A program made the position numbers and the translations under genes. From Streptococcus salivarius (GTDB lineage: Bacteria > Bacillota > Bacilli > Lactobacillales > Streptococcaceae), in NCBI RefSeq assembly GCF_000785515.1, contig NZ_CP009913.1:1764001-1828000 (forward strand): a DNA stretch of 64,000 nucleotides. The letters are read 5' to 3'. How positions within the stretch are numbered: position 1 is the stretch's first letter; every line of letters begins with the position of its first letter. Below, piece after piece: positions 1 through 8,895 of the stretch. Under the pieces are notes generated by a model that was given only the letters and a program-made list of their open reading frames with translations, was not told the DNA's origin and ran no database searches.

Positions 1-170
1 ATCGTCTCCAAGCCATTGATGCAACGTAGCAAGGTCGATTTCCCACAACCTGAGGAACCCAGGATAACAACGACTTCACCTTGTTTAACATCCAAGGAGA
101 TGCCTTTGAGAATCTCATTGTCCCCAAAGGACTTTTTCAAATCCTTGATTTGTAAAATGCTTTCTGTCAT
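1..170 (-). CDS. Amino-acid ABC transporter ATP-binding protein (5' part only)
   Basis: Only the first 56 codons are in the window; the gene continues past position 1. They hold the start of an ABC ATPase, with the Walker A motif GSSGCGKST near residues 35-43 and the polar-amino-acid lead-in [12 protein letters not shown]. The ATG at 170-168 follows GGAGG at 8 nt. It lies one base after the stop of the permease gene upstream, so the three genes are one operon. The protein should energise import through the two adjacent HisM/GlnP-type permeases. No solute-binding protein gene is visible, so the substrate cannot be named. Confidence 0.9.
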   Translation of the reverse strand, partial: MTESILQIKDLKKSFGDNEILKGISLDVKQGEVVVILGSSGCGKSTLLRCINGLET

Positions 171-171
171 C

Positions 172-849
172 TTAATTCCTCCAACGATTTTCAAGATAAG
201 TAGACAGCTTAGATACTGGGTAACAAATGGCAAAATAAAGAATCAAAATCGTGCCATAAATCCAGAAAGAAGCTGTTGGAATAGTCAGGCGGTTACTGTC
301 GATAATCTGCTGACCAACCTTGGTCACCTCAACCACGCCAATCAAAACCACCAAGGACGTCGTCTTAATCATCCGTGTCACCAGGTTAATAGCCTGAGGC
401 AACAAGCGACGCAAGACTTGTGGAATAATCACATAGGTATAGAGTTGCCCATTGGTCAAGCCAAGGGCCCTTCCGCTCTCAAACTGGTGTCTAGGTAGCG
501 ACGTGATTGACCCACGCACCAAATCACCCATCTCAGCCGTTCCCCAAAGGGTAAAGACGATAATAGCCGATAGCTCGCCTGAGATATTGATGTTAAAGTT
601 CCTAGCCAGACCAAAATAAACAATAAAGAGCAAGACCAACTGGGGCATGATACGAATAAATTCCAGATAAATACGTGACAAGAAACGAATAATCTTAGAC
701 TTCGAAGTCATGACAATCCCAAAAAGTGTTCCTAGTAAAAGGGACAGAAGAACCGAGACGATGGAAATTCCAATAGTTACGCCTAAACCTTGTAAGATAC
801 GTAGGAAATTATTCCCCTGAAGAAGAACCTGAAAGCCCGAATCCTGCAT
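172..849 (-). CDS. Amino-acid ABC transporter permease (HisM/GlnP family)
   Basis: A 225-residue membrane permease of the polar amino-acid uptake family. It has several hydrophobic helices and, near residues 95-160, the family pattern '[22 protein letters not shown]...GRALGL', which contacts the ATPase (EAA-type loop). The ATG at 849 is chosen because AAAGGAGG sits 6 nt before it; a longer frame from a TTG would place that SD inside the gene. It overlaps the upstream permease by 41 nt and is followed at once by the ATPase gene. The two permeases probably form a heterodimeric channel. The substrate is unknown. Confidence 0.9.
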   Translation of the reverse strand: MQDSGFQVLLQGNNFLRILQGLGVTIGISIVSVLLSLLLGTLFGIVMTSKSKIIRFLSRIYLEFIRIMPQLVLLFIVYFGLARNFNINISGELSAIIVFTLWGTAEMGDLVRGSITSLPRHQFESGRALGLTNGQLYTYVIIPQVLRRLLPQAINLVTRMIKTTSLVVLIGVVEVTKVGQQIIDSNRLTIPTASFWIYGTILILYFAICYPVSKLSTYLENRWRN

Positions 850-1489
850 AGCGTAACCTCCTTTCAATCCAACTAAAGACTAGAGAAATCGGCAGCAACA
901 TCAAGAGATAAGCCACCACCAACATACCTAGAGCTACATCGGTTTCGTAGTAAAGACCAATCAAATCCTTGGCCACATACATCAAATCCGCCAAGGCTAC
1001 CGCTGAGAATACTGACGTTTCCTTGATAAGGAAGATGACGTTAGCACTAAATGACGGAAGCGCCACAGCCACTGCCTGAGGAAGGACCACATAGCGAAAG
1101 ACTTGGAATGGCGTCAAACCAATAGACAACCCCACTTCATGCTGGGTCTCACTAACAGCCTCTAGGCCACTTCGGAAGGACTCCGCCATATAGGAACCAC
1201 CCAAGAAAATCAAACCTACCACAGCACAAGCCTCTGACGATAGAACCAAACCTATACGAGGCAAGCCAAAGTAGAGAAAGAAAAGCTGAATCAAGAGCGG
1301 CGTATTACGAGATAACTCAATATAAGCCGTCGAAAGCTGACTCAAAATCGGCACTCGGTAATGACGAATAACACTCACCACCAAGCCCAAAAGGAAGGAA
1401 CCAAGAATCCCCAGAACGGCAATATGTAAAGTTAAAAAGAATGCCTTCTGATAAAAGGGCAAATACTGTTGAACAATGGACCAGTCCAA
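809..1489 (-). CDS. Amino-acid ABC transporter permease (HisM/GlnP family)
   Basis: A 226-residue permease, first gene of a permease-permease-ATPase operon. Helices around residues 20-40, 55-75, 85-105, 150-170 and 190-210 flank the EAA-type loop 'SFRSGLEAVSETQHEVGLSIG'. The likely start is TTG at 1489, preceded by GAGGAGG at 6 nt; no better ATG/SD pair exists upstream. The preceding 440 nt carry an intergenic repeat and a weak promoter. It is expected to pair with the next permease for amino-acid import. Confidence 0.88.
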   Translation of the reverse strand: MDWSIVQQYLPFYQKAFFLTLHIAVLGILGSFLLGLVVSVIRHYRVPILSQLSTAYIELSRNTPLLIQLFFLYFGLPRIGLVLSSEACAVVGLIFLGGSYMAESFRSGLEAVSETQHEVGLSIGLTPFQVFRYVVLPQAVAVALPSFSANVIFLIKETSVFSAVALADLMYVAKDLIGLYYETDVALGMLVVAYLLMLLPISLVFSWIERRLRYAGFGLSGSSSGE

Positions 1490-1506
1490 AACTTACCTCC
1501 TCATTT

Positions 1507-1650
1507 AAGATACAAAAGGCGTGTAAAATTCCGTAAAACAAATAGGAAACTGACGACGTGTGCTGGCACACTAGGAAGTCTATCTTTTGTTCTAGGAATT
1601 TAGCCTATGTTCAATTCTACAAGATACAAAGGGCGTGTAAAATTTCGTCA
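1507..1650. repeat. Intergenic repeat, copy 1 (AAGATACAAA-GGC type)
   Basis: Starts AAGATACAAAAGGCGTGTAA, passes AAATAGGAAACTGACGA, a short GTGTGC/GCACAC hairpin and TATCTTTTGTTCTAGG, and ends near TGTTCAATTCTAC. A second partial start, AAGATACAAAGGGCGTGTAA, follows at 1621. The same signposts in the same order recur at 42730-42838. It is non-coding, lies upstream of the ABC permease operon, and resembles a dispersed streptococcal repeat. Confidence 0.7.
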
Positions 1651-1774
1651 ACACTTGCTGACTGCCATCTACTTCTAGCCCTTTGACCTTCACTCGCCTC
1701 TGATAATCATCGCGATACGCAAATCTTCATCAAACACGAACGAATTGCTTTATTTCATTTGAAACGTTAGATTT

Positions 1775-1804
1775 ATTCTACCACCTGTTAGATTATTTGG
1801 ATAA
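1775..1804 (-). promoter_or_regulatory. Candidate promoter of the amino-acid ABC operon
   Basis: Minus-strand TTATCC, an 18-nt spacer and TAGAAT with an upstream TGG (extended -10). It is the best candidate between ddl and the operon, but the -35 is weak. Confidence 0.35.
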
Positions 1805-1862
1805 TATGTATTTTTTATCGAGGTGATAAAGAAAAGATATAAATAAAATCTAGATTTCTGTA

Positions 1863-1908
1863 AAGAAAAAACACCTCAGTCTCAGAAATTTCTCCGAGAC
1901 TAAGATGT
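1863..1908 (-). terminator. Rho-independent terminator of ddl
   Basis: On the minus strand a 13-bp stem ACATCTTAGTCTC / GAGACTGAGGTGT (two G-U pairs) encloses GGAGAAATTTCT and is followed by TTTTTTCTTT. Confidence 0.85.
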
Positions 1909-1929
1909 CTGTGTTCTAAATCATATTTC

Positions 1930-2976
1930 TTAAATCAAATGGCTTTCACGTTTATCAAACATTTCTTGTCCCAAGGTTACCAATTCCTTGATAAGGTCTG
2001 AGTAAGAAAGTCCCATATTTTCCCAAAGAAGTGGATACATAGACCATTGAGTGAAACCTGGCATAGTGTTGAGCTCGTTAAGGTAGATGGCTCCATCCTC
2101 TGTCAGGAAGAAATCACAGCGGGCAAGACCACAACCACCGAGGGCACGGAAGGCCTTAGCCGCATAGGAACGCATTTGCGTCATGACTTCTGCAGGCACG
2201 TGAGCTGGGATGTCCATGGTAATCTTATTGTCAATGTACTTGGCTTGATAGTCATAGAAAGCCACATCTTTGACTACTTCACCTGGATCAGTCGTTTTGA
2301 CATTTGTATTGCCAAGGATACCAACCTCGATTTCTCGGGCAACCACACCTTGCTCAATCAAGATACGACTATCATATTTGAGAGCCAGATCAATCGCTGC
2401 ACGAAGCTCTGCTTCATTTTCAGCTTTAGAAATCCCAACAGATGACCCCATGTTAGCAGGTTTGACAAACACTGGGAAGGTTAATTTTTCAAGCGTCTCT
2501 GCTACTGCTGCTTCCAAATCTTCACCCTCGATGAAGACTGTGTAGGCAACCTGAGGCACACCAGCAACTTCAAGAATATGCTTGGTCATAATCTTGTCCA
2601 TAGCCACACTTGATGAAAGAACATTGGTACCCACATATGGCAATTTGAGGGTTTCGAGGAAACCTTGGATAGAACCATCCTCACCCATAGGACCATGAAG
2701 AACTGGGAATATCACAGCGCCTTCTTCATAAATATCGCTTGGTTTGATAGCCTGACTAGCCACAACTGTGTCATTAGTCATGAGCTTCTCGTCATCACCT
2801 GGTGTTTCTGTAAATTCTTGTGTTTTGATAAAATCACCAGACTGAGTGATAAAGTAGGTTTTAACCTCAAATGCGCTGTAATCCACCGCACGCATAACAC
2901 TCTCAGCTGAGAGCACAGACACTTCACGTTCTGCTGAACGTCCACCGTAGAGAAGGATAAGGGTTTGTTTAGACAT
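1930..2976 (-). CDS. ddl: D-alanine--D-alanine ligase
   Basis: Makes the D-Ala-D-Ala dipeptide for peptidoglycan precursors in the cytosol (ATP-grasp fold). The protein is 348 residues, the usual length. Diagnostic parts are [16 protein letters not shown] at the N-terminus, the [15 protein letters not shown] region near residue 95, [15 protein letters not shown] near residue 171 (ATP-grasp), and the Mg-binding end [21 protein letters not shown]. The phenylalanine of MPGF is an omega-loop feature of vancomycin-sensitive ligases. It is monocistronic here with its own terminator. SD pairing before the ATG is weak. Confidence 0.97.
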   Translation of the reverse strand: MSKQTLILLYGGRSAEREVSVLSAESVMRAVDYSAFEVKTYFITQSGDFIKTQEFTETPGDDEKLMTNDTVVASQAIKPSDIYEEGAVIFPVLHGPMGEDGSIQGFLETLKLPYVGTNVLSSSVAMDKIMTKHILEVAGVPQVAYTVFIEGEDLEAAVAETLEKLTFPVFVKPANMGSSVGISKAENEAELRAAIDLALKYDSRILIEQGVVAREIEVGILGNTNVKTTDPGEVVKDVAFYDYQAKYIDNKITMDIPAHVPAEVMTQMRSYAAKAFRALGGCGLARCDFFLTEDGAIYLNELNTMPGFTQWSMYPLLWENMGLSYSDLIKELVTLGQEMFDKRESHLI

Positions 2977-3079
2977 AGGTATACCGTTTTCTTTTCTTGA
3001 TTTTCTAGTCTCAATTTTGAGAACATAATTACTTTAATCATATCACAAAAGGAAGGGATTTTCAAAAAGATTATGGGTA

Positions 3080-3108
3080 GAAAAAAACAGCCTGATAGCT
3101 GTTTTTTC
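3080..3108 (-). terminator. Terminator of the copper operon
   Basis: Minus strand AAAAAACAGC, loop TATCAG, GCTGTTTTTTT. It lies just past the copZ stop. Confidence 0.85.
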
Positions 3109-3113
3109 TTGTC

Positions 3114-3317
3114 TTAAATTTCGTCACCAAGTTCGAACTTAGTGCCTTTGAGGGCACGCTTGAGAGACCACTTCCATGGTTTACCTTCGATAGTGACTTG
3201 TTTGTTTTCGAGGTCAACTTTAACATTCTCAACGCCTTTGACAGCAGAGAGTTTTTCGGTAACGGTGTTGACACAACCTTGGCATTTCATTCCTGTAATA
3301 TTATATGTTTTTGTCAT
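3114..3317 (-). CDS. copZ: Copper chaperone CopZ (HMA domain)
   Basis: A 67-residue single heavy-metal-associated domain. The Cu(I)-binding motif MKCQGC is at residues 10-15, followed by the ferredoxin-like fold (VEKL-type helix, 'VKGVENVKVDLENKQVTIEG'). It delivers Cu(I) in the cytosol to CopA and to the CopY repressor. It is the last gene of copY-copA-copZ, 73 nt after copA, with a terminator directly behind. In the minus-strand transcript it has a good SD (GGAAGAAAG) before the ATG. Confidence 0.93.
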   Translation of the reverse strand: MTKTYNITGMKCQGCVNTVTEKLSAVKGVENVKVDLENKQVTIEGKPWKWSLKRALKGTKFELGDEI

Positions 3318-3390
3318 TTTTCTTTCTTCCTTTTCTTTAATTGTTTTTTGATATACGTCTTAAGTGATGGGGGGCAAAAGCAATCGACAC

Positions 3391-5619
3391 TTAGACTTTG
3401 CGACGTTTGAGGCGCAGAGCATTGAGGACAACTGAGACAGAGCTAAAGCTCATGGCCAGTCCTGCTATCATTGGGTCAAGCAGGGGACCTCCAAAGAGGT
3501 GGAGGACACCCATGGCCACTGGGATAGACAAGATATTGTAGATAAAGGCCCAAAAGAGGTTCTCTTTAATCGTTGTGATTGTCGCCTGACTAATTTTCAG
3601 AGCCTTAACGACATCCATGAGGCTTGGTTTCATAAGGACCATATCGGCACTTTCCATGGCAATATCTGTCCCTGAACCCATGGCAATACCGATATCAGCA
3701 GTCGCAAGGGCTGGGGCATCATTGATACCATCACCAACCATGATGACTGATTTTCCTTCTGCTTGAAGGTCGCTAATCACCCTAGATTTTTCTTGCGGAA
3801 GCACTTGACTGATAACACGCTTGATACCAACCTTTTGAGCGATGGCTTGGGCTGTTTGGTCATTATCACCAGTCAACATGATCACTTCCTTGCCCATTTG
3901 ATGAAGGGCCGCCACCATATCGGCGCTATCCGCTTTAACCTGATCAGCTACACCAAAGAGTCCGATTAACTTACCATCTTCAGACAAGAAAATCGGTGTC
4001 TGACCATCAGCTGTCAAGTTTTGGAAATCAGCTTGTGCTGAAGTCAAGTCGACTTTTTCCTCTGCCATAAGGGTTTGATTCCCAGCTAGATAAGTTTTTC
4101 CTGCATAGCTAGCAGTTAGTCCTCGTCCAGTCAAACTTGAGAAATTATCCATTTCTAACAAGTCCAAGTTAGCATTCTCTGCCGCCACAAGGATAGCTTG
4201 ACCCAAAGGGTGTTCAGACTTGGCTTCCAAGGATGCCAAAAGTTGCAAGGCTGCTCCGCTATTGCCATAAGTATAGCTAGAAACTAGCTGAGGTTTGCCC
4301 TGAGTAATGGTTCCTGTCTTGTCAAAGACGAGGACATCAGCCTTGTGAGCTAACTCGAGCACATCCCCACGCTTGTAGAGAATACCGTGTTCTGCACCAA
4401 GCCCTGTACCAACCATGATAGCCGTCGGTGTCGCAAGTCCCAATGCACATGGACAAGCAATAACCAAGACGCTAACTGCTACTGTCATAGCGAAGGTAAA
4501 GGTTTGTCCCATGACAAAGTACCAGAAGAGACCTGAAACAAGGGCGATAGCCATGACAACAGGAACAAAGACCGCTGACAACTGATCGGCTATCTTGGCA
4601 ATAGGAGCCTTGGTTTGTTGGGCATCCTCAACCAATTTGATGATTTGGGAAAGCAAGGTGTCCTTACCAATCTTTTCCGCCTCATAAATCAGACTACCTT
4701 GACCATTAATAGAACCTGCAAATACTGGTTTACCAGCTGATTTTTCAATAGGAAGCGACTCACCTGTAAGCATACTCTCATCAATGGCAGAGCTACCAGA
4801 AATCACTCGCCCATCCACGGCTATCTTTTCCCCAGGTTTGACCACAATATGGTCACCAAGAACAACCTTATCCACAGGAAGCTTGACTTCCTTACCATCA
4901 CGAAGGACAGTTGCTTCCTTGGCTGACAAGTGCATGAGTTTCTTGATAGCTTCTGAAGTTCGACCCTTAGAGAGGGTTTCAAAGTACTTACCTAGAGTAA
5001 TCAGGGTCAAGATAACAGCCACTGACTCAAAATAAAGTTGGTGGGCGTGATGTGCATGCCCCAATGAAATGTGGTAAGTACCATAGAGACTATAAAGAAA
5101 GGCTGCCGACGTTGCCAAGGCTACCAAGGCATCCATGTTTGGGTGACCTTTGAGCAAGGTACGAAAACCATTACTATAGAAAGAACGGCCCAACCACATG
5201 ACGGGCACTGTCAAAACTAGTAGCACCAAGGCATAAGTCAAAGCTGCATGATGAGGAGACAAGAAGTTTGGCACAGGTAGACCGACCATTGGCCCCATAG
5301 CTAGATAAAAGAGAGGAATGGTGAAGACTGATGACCAAATGAGACGCTCACGCACCTTGTGAATCTTGTCTTCTTCACGTTCTTCCTGACTTTTGGCTGT
5401 ATCTGGATTGTAGACTTCGGCTTCATAACCAGCGTCAGCCACAGCCTTTTCAATAGCTTCTGGACTGACCTTATCCCCAGCATAATCCACAGACATTTTT
5501 TCGGTGGTTAGGTTAACCACAGCCTTGTCCACACCATCCAACTTATTAACAGCATTTTCAACGTTGGCTACACAGGATGCACAGGTCATCCCATTAACCA
5601 CAAAGGTTTCTTTTGCCAT
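3391..5619 (-). CDS. copA: Copper-exporting P1B-type ATPase CopA
   Basis: A 742-residue Cu(I) efflux ATPase. One N-terminal HMA domain carries GMTCASC (residues 9-15). The P1B landmarks follow in order: TGES in the actuator domain, the membrane CPC motif in [20 protein letters not shown] with the phosphorylated Asp, SEHPLGQAI (the HP motif), and [10 protein letters not shown]. Eight membrane helices are expected. It starts 3 nt after the copY stop, so it is translationally coupled. With CopZ and CopY it forms the standard copper-resistance operon, induced when copper displaces zinc from CopY. Confidence 0.96.
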   Translation of the reverse strand: MAKETFVVNGMTCASCVANVENAVNKLDGVDKAVVNLTTEKMSVDYAGDKVSPEAIEKAVADAGYEAEVYNPDTAKSQEEREEDKIHKVRERLIWSSVFTIPLFYLAMGPMVGLPVPNFLSPHHAALTYALVLLVLTVPVMWLGRSFYSNGFRTLLKGHPNMDALVALATSAAFLYSLYGTYHISLGHAHHAHQLYFESVAVILTLITLGKYFETLSKGRTSEAIKKLMHLSAKEATVLRDGKEVKLPVDKVVLGDHIVVKPGEKIAVDGRVISGSSAIDESMLTGESLPIEKSAGKPVFAGSINGQGSLIYEAEKIGKDTLLSQIIKLVEDAQQTKAPIAKIADQLSAVFVPVVMAIALVSGLFWYFVMGQTFTFAMTVAVSVLVIACPCALGLATPTAIMVGTGLGAEHGILYKRGDVLELAHKADVLVFDKTGTITQGKPQLVSSYTYGNSGAALQLLASLEAKSEHPLGQAILVAAENANLDLLEMDNFSSLTGRGLTASYAGKTYLAGNQTLMAEEKVDLTSAQADFQNLTADGQTPIFLSEDGKLIGLFGVADQVKADSADMVAALHQMGKEVIMLTGDNDQTAQAIAQKVGIKRVISQVLPQEKSRVISDLQAEGKSVIMVGDGINDAPALATADIGIAMGSGTDIAMESADMVLMKPSLMDVVKALKISQATITTIKENLFWAFIYNILSIPVAMGVLHLFGGPLLDPMIAGLAMSFSSVSVVLNALRLKRRKV

Positions 5620-5622
5620 TTC

Positions 5623-6054
5623 CTATATCACCTCCATATGATGCCCACAAGCACATTGGCCAGGCACACAGTCACACACCACCTGATCCACAGGTTCTTT
5701 TGCTACAAGCAAGGCCTGCAGCTTATCCACATCAGCTTGAGTCATCGGCGTCTTCTCGATGAGTTGACCCAACAAGTCGCTGTGTTTGGTCAGGCAAATC
5801 TTATCAAAAACAGCCTCTAAAGCTTGAAAATTCGCTTCATCTTCCCCCAAGCTAGCTTGATAGATAAAGCCTCGTCCTTGACGCTGACTAGTTAGGTAAC
5901 CCTTGTCCGCCAAACGTCCAAGCAAGGTCTTAACTGTCGAAGCCGACCAGTCTAGCTTCTTAGCTAGAATCGCTATAATCTCTGAAGAAGTCGCCTGCCC
6001 CTTAGCCCAGAGCACTCGCATGACTTCCCATTCCGCAGATGAAATTGTCAGCAT
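5623..6054 (-). CDS. copY: Copper-responsive repressor CopY
   Basis: A 143-residue BlaI/MecI/CopY-family repressor. A winged helix spans about residues 5-75 (SSAEWEVMRVLWAKG, DWSASTVKTLLGRL). The C-terminal metal hook VVCDCVPGQCACGHH has the CxC-x4-CxC pattern that binds zinc (repressing) or copper (released). It is the first gene of the cop operon and has AAAGGAG before its ATG. Two cop boxes flank its promoter, so it autoregulates the operon. Confidence 0.95.
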   Translation of the reverse strand: MLTISSAEWEVMRVLWAKGQATSSEIIAILAKKLDWSASTVKTLLGRLADKGYLTSQRQGRGFIYQASLGEDEANFQALEAVFDKICLTKHSDLLGQLIEKTPMTQADVDKLQALLVAKEPVDQVVCDCVPGQCACGHHMEVI

Positions 6055-6085
6055 GATAGCTCCTTTCTGAATGTTGTTGTTCGTT

Positions 6086-6149
6086 TACGTTTGTAGATTT
6101 ATTTTAACGCTATCATGAAAACGTGTCAAGGGTTTTGTTTACATTTGTA
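6086..6149 (-). promoter_or_regulatory. copY promoter with two cop boxes
   Basis: Minus-strand TTGACA (plus 6124-6129), 17-nt spacer, TAAAAT (6101-6106). Cop boxes of the TACAnnTGTA type lie at 6140-6149 (perfect, TACAAATGTA) and 6086-6095 (TACAAACGTA, one mismatch), one upstream of the -35 and one downstream of the -10. Each is followed in plus orientation by GATTTATTTTA. Confidence 0.92.
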
Positions 6150-6163
6150 GATTTATTTTATTT

Positions 6164-6196
6164 AAAAATTCCAAGATCACTTCAAGGACCTTGGAA
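6164..6196 (-). terminator. Terminator of the MFS gene
   Basis: Minus strand TTCCAAG...CTTGGAA stem followed by TTTTT, located between the MFS stop and the cop promoter. Confidence 0.65.
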
Positions 6197-6221
6197 GACT
6201 TTCATTATCTTAGGCAAAAAA

Positions 6222-7394
6222 TTATGCCTTTGGATTTTTCTGATACAGTTTAGTCATAAGCATTATTCCCAAAACGAGTATAATGACTGGAAGACTGTAT
6301 CCTAAATAAATCGTAGTGACCTGCAGACCTCTCTTGATAAGCATACCACTAACAAATACAACAATCCCTGTCAAAACCTGATTCAAGACTTCGATTTTCA
6401 AATAAAGATTGTTGAGCTGTAGAGGATTCAACTTCTCCTGCAGGTAAACATTTTGCGAGATTCCAGATATCGTTTGGCCAACTGCTAAAAAGATATAGCT
6501 AAGCAAAACAGTCGGTAGATTAGGTACGAATGGAAAGACGACAACATAACCCAAATAGACAAGAGAGCCTAACAAGTAAACGGTCATAGGGGAGTATTTA
6601 GTGAGACTTTTGAAAGATAGAATTGAACTCGTTGCTAGAAAGGCAATGGCCAAGAAGGACAGAGAGAAAGAATAGGCCTGACTAGAAATACCGACATCTT
6701 TGGTCAGGAAGATAACTTCATAAGCATCATATAAGACACCCACTGACTGTAAGAGTATAGTCATCATAACCATCTTAAGGACGACACTCTGCCTTCCAAA
6801 AATAGAAATACCTTGACTGGAAGAAACCTCCTCTTCTGATTCATTCTCACGGTCAAAAATGATTGGTCCCAGTTTAAACAATAAGAGGGTTGCAAGTAGA
6901 GTTAGCACACTATAGACCAAAAATAAGCTTCCTAAATCAAGGCTACCCCAGAAACCAACTATCATAGGTGCTAAGAAATAGGAAGCTGACCCAATCATGG
7001 TATAGGTACTGTTAAATTTTTGTAAGTTGGCTTTTTTAACAAGCACAGGCACCGCTGAAGACAACAAACTGTTAAAGTAAGTCGTCAGCACTTCAGTCAA
7101 AACCACCAAAGCAAACACAAAAACACTCCCCATGGCAAGATAGATCAAAGCCAGACAGACTGCCTTAAGCAATTCAATACCAATCAAAACATATTTTTTA
7201 TTTGTGATTTTTCCTACAAATTGATGTCCCACATTGGCAAGAATCCCTCCTAAGAATTTGGCAATCCATAGCCCTAAGACATAGTCCACCGAAATTTTAG
7301 AGAAGATAATACTCAGAGCTATCGCATAGCCGTACTCGATAATCAGCGACAAAAACCTATTAAGGAAAATAATTCTGGAATTGTTGGTAAACAT
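6222..7394 (-). CDS. Major facilitator superfamily transporter
   Basis: A 390-residue protein with about 12 hydrophobic helices and a charged mid-loop 'DRENESEEEVSSSQG' near residues 190-205 separating the two six-helix halves, as in MFS drug or metabolite exporters. No substrate-specific motif is recognised. A 17-nt-spaced promoter precedes it and a terminator follows it, so it is monocistronic. Two tiny membrane-peptide genes lie just upstream on the same strand, each with its own terminator; a link such as peptide export or immunity is only a guess. Confidence 0.85.
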   Translation of the reverse strand: MFTNNSRIIFLNRFLSLIIEYGYAIALSIIFSKISVDYVLGLWIAKFLGGILANVGHQFVGKITNKKYVLIGIELLKAVCLALIYLAMGSVFVFALVVLTEVLTTYFNSLLSSAVPVLVKKANLQKFNSTYTMIGSASYFLAPMIVGFWGSLDLGSLFLVYSVLTLLATLLLFKLGPIIFDRENESEEEVSSSQGISIFGRQSVVLKMVMMTILLQSVGVLYDAYEVIFLTKDVGISSQAYSFSLSFLAIAFLATSSILSFKSLTKYSPMTVYLLGSLVYLGYVVVFPFVPNLPTVLLSYIFLAVGQTISGISQNVYLQEKLNPLQLNNLYLKIEVLNQVLTGIVVFVSGMLIKRGLQVTTIYLGYSLPVIILVLGIMLMTKLYQKNPKA

Positions 7395-7430
7395 TAACGA
7401 TTTCTAAACCTTTTCTTTTTCATTGCCATT

Positions 7431-7459
7431 ATTGTAACACTGAGCATACTAGCCTTCAA
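7431..7459 (-). promoter_or_regulatory. Promoter of the MFS gene
   Basis: Minus-strand TTGAAG (7454-7459), 17-nt spacer, TACAAT (7431-7436), about 35 nt before the ATG. Confidence 0.7.
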
Positions 7460-7473
7460 TAGTTCAACGCATT

Positions 7474-7496
7474 AGAAAAACACCTCCTAAGAGGTG
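7474..7496 (-). terminator. Terminator after the 53-residue peptide gene
   Basis: Minus strand CACCTC TTAG GAGGTG followed by TTTTTCT. Confidence 0.8.
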
Positions 7497-7506
7497 CTAA
7501 ACTTTA

Positions 7507-7668
7507 CTAAGATAAGATTGAGTTGACGAGGCTACGTCCAAAATCCCTGCCTTCACCATACAAAAATGTAAACATGCCAGGATAAATAACAGCCAAGCAA
7601 ATTATCATAAAGAGTATTGCTAGAGCTTTTTTATTTGATACAAAGAATGAAAAAATATAATCAATCAT
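7507..7668 (-). CDS. Small membrane peptide, 53 residues, unknown function
   Basis: ATG at 7668 (GAGAAGG upstream), stop TAG at 7507. The peptide has an N-terminal MIDYIFSFFVSNKK, one strong membrane helix (ALAILFMIICLAVIYPG) and an amphipathic C-terminal end with the pattern YGEGRDFGRSLV. The gene is bracketed by two rho-independent terminators, so it appears to be its own transcription unit. I do not recognise the family. Size and topology resemble immunity or accessory peptides of class II bacteriocin loci, but no double-glycine leader is present. Confidence 0.55.
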   Translation of the reverse strand: MIDYIFSFFVSNKKALAILFMIICLAVIYPGMFTFLYGEGRDFGRSLVNSILS

Positions 7669-7726
7669 CTTTAGTGATACCTTCTCTTCTTTTTTTAGCT
7701 ATAAAATCAGTCTATAGCTTTCGAAA

Positions 7727-7754
7727 AGAAAAAAATAGTGACATTCATGTCACT
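7727..7754 (-). terminator. Terminator after the 45-residue peptide gene
   Basis: Minus strand AGTGACAT GA ATGTCACT followed by ATTTTTTTC. Confidence 0.8.
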
Positions 7755-7811
7755 AAAAAGGCTTATTCATTCGATACGAGATATACAAAAGTTGATTACG
7801 AGATTTAACCC

Positions 7812-7949
7812 TCAGCTCAAGCCCTTGTAGAGATAGAGGGCACCAACTAAAAGGAAAATCAGTGCATAGTGATTTTCTCCTCGATAGAAAAATAGTAAGG
7901 CTCCTATTAAGAAACAGATTCCTAGTATTACCCTCAATGATACTTTCAT
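7812..7949 (-). CDS. Small membrane peptide, 45 residues, unknown function
   Basis: ATG at 7949 with GAAGG 7 nt upstream; stop TGA at 7812. Two hydrophobic helices (VILGICFLIGALLFF and ALIFLLVGALYLY) are joined by a short polar turn RGENH, which predicts a helical hairpin in the membrane. It has a well-formed promoter of its own upstream (8024-8052) and a terminator downstream. Family not recognised. Coding status is supported by the SD, promoter and terminator rather than by similarity. Confidence 0.55.
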   Translation of the reverse strand: MKVSLRVILGICFLIGALLFFYRGENHYALIFLLVGALYLYKGLS

Positions 7950-8023
7950 TTGTCTACCTTCTTTCTATAAGTAAGATGAAAATAAAAACAAGAGATAAAT
8001 TTAATTCGCTACAATCCACCCAT

Positions 8024-8052
8024 ATTATAAGCTTGATAACTAGGAAAATCAA
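8024..8052 (-). promoter_or_regulatory. Promoter of the 45-residue peptide gene
   Basis: Minus-strand TTGATT (8047-8052), 17-nt spacer, TATAAT (8024-8029). Confidence 0.75.
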
Positions 8053-8073
8053 ATGTCCCAAAGAATGATTTGA

Positions 8074-8102
8074 TAAAAAATACTCCCCATTTCTGGAGAA
8101 TA
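8074..8102 (-). terminator. Terminator of the trp operon
   Basis: Minus strand TATTCTCC, AGAAAT loop, GGGGAGTA and TTTTTT, directly after the trpA stop. Confidence 0.85.
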
Positions 8103-8109
8103 TCATCTG

Positions 8110-8892
8110 CTATTTTTCAAAGTGTGAACCGAATGTAACAAATTCAGCGACTTCTTCTTCCTTACCGTCGTGGAGGTCACGGACAATTTTTGATCCCACG
8201 ATAACACCGTCTGACACAACGTTAAAACGTTTGATGTCTTCCTCTGTTGACACACCGAAACCTGTGAGAACTGGAATGTCAGCATGCGCAGTCAAGTTAG
8301 CCAAGTGTTTATCAAGGTCATCACGGTAATTACCAGTCTTACCAGTAACGCCATTGATGGCAACGGCGTAGATAAAGCCTTCTGCACCATCAATCAACTG
8401 TTTCTGACGGTCAATACCTGTAGTCAAGCTTACCAAAGGCACGAGAGCAATATCACTGTCTTTCAAATATGGGGTAATAAAGTCAGCATGCTCGTCTGGC
8501 AAATCAGGAATAATGAGCCCCTTGACAGATGTCTCTGCAAGATCCTTAACAAAGGCTTCGATACCATATTGATAAACTGGGTTGATGTAGGTCATGATAA
8601 CCAAGGGTACCTGTGTTTTTTGTTCTTGAAGCTTCTTGATAATAGCTGTCAAAGTCACATCTTTAGCCAAACTACGTTGTCCTGCTAGTTCAATAACGGG
8701 ACCATCGGCCACAGGGTCTGACCATGGAATACCCACCTCAATAGCTGAGACACCACTATTTTCTAAGAGAGCGATAGTCTCAAAGAGCCCGTCTAGACCT
8801 TTAGCGTGGTCACCAGCCATGATATAAGGTACGAAAATACCGCGTTTACTGTCTTTGATAGCTTGTAGGTGTTTTGTTAGTGTTTTTGTCAT
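8110..8892 (-). CDS. trpA: Tryptophan synthase alpha chain
   Basis: Cleaves indole-3-glycerol phosphate to indole and glyceraldehyde-3-phosphate; indole is channelled to TrpB. A 260-residue TIM barrel. The catalytic Glu is in [14 protein letters not shown] (about residue 56) and the catalytic Asp is in IPDLPDEH. The phosphate site is [10 protein letters not shown] and VIVGSKIV. It is the last gene of the trp operon and starts 3 nt after the trpB stop. Confidence 0.97.
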   Translation of the reverse strand: MTKTLTKHLQAIKDSKRGIFVPYIMAGDHAKGLDGLFETIALLENSGVSAIEVGIPWSDPVADGPVIELAGQRSLAKDVTLTAIIKKLQEQKTQVPLVIMTYINPVYQYGIEAFVKDLAETSVKGLIIPDLPDEHADFITPYLKDSDIALVPLVSLTTGIDRQKQLIDGAEGFIYAVAINGVTGKTGNYRDDLDKHLANLTAHADIPVLTGFGVSTEEDIKRFNVVSDGVIVGSKIVRDLHDGKEEEVAEFVTFGSHFEK

Positions 8893-8895
8893 GGT

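Noticed and set aside
7617..8068. Plus-strand frames of 63 and 68 codons
   Set aside because: They run against the promoter/terminator-bounded minus-strand peptide genes and lack SDs.
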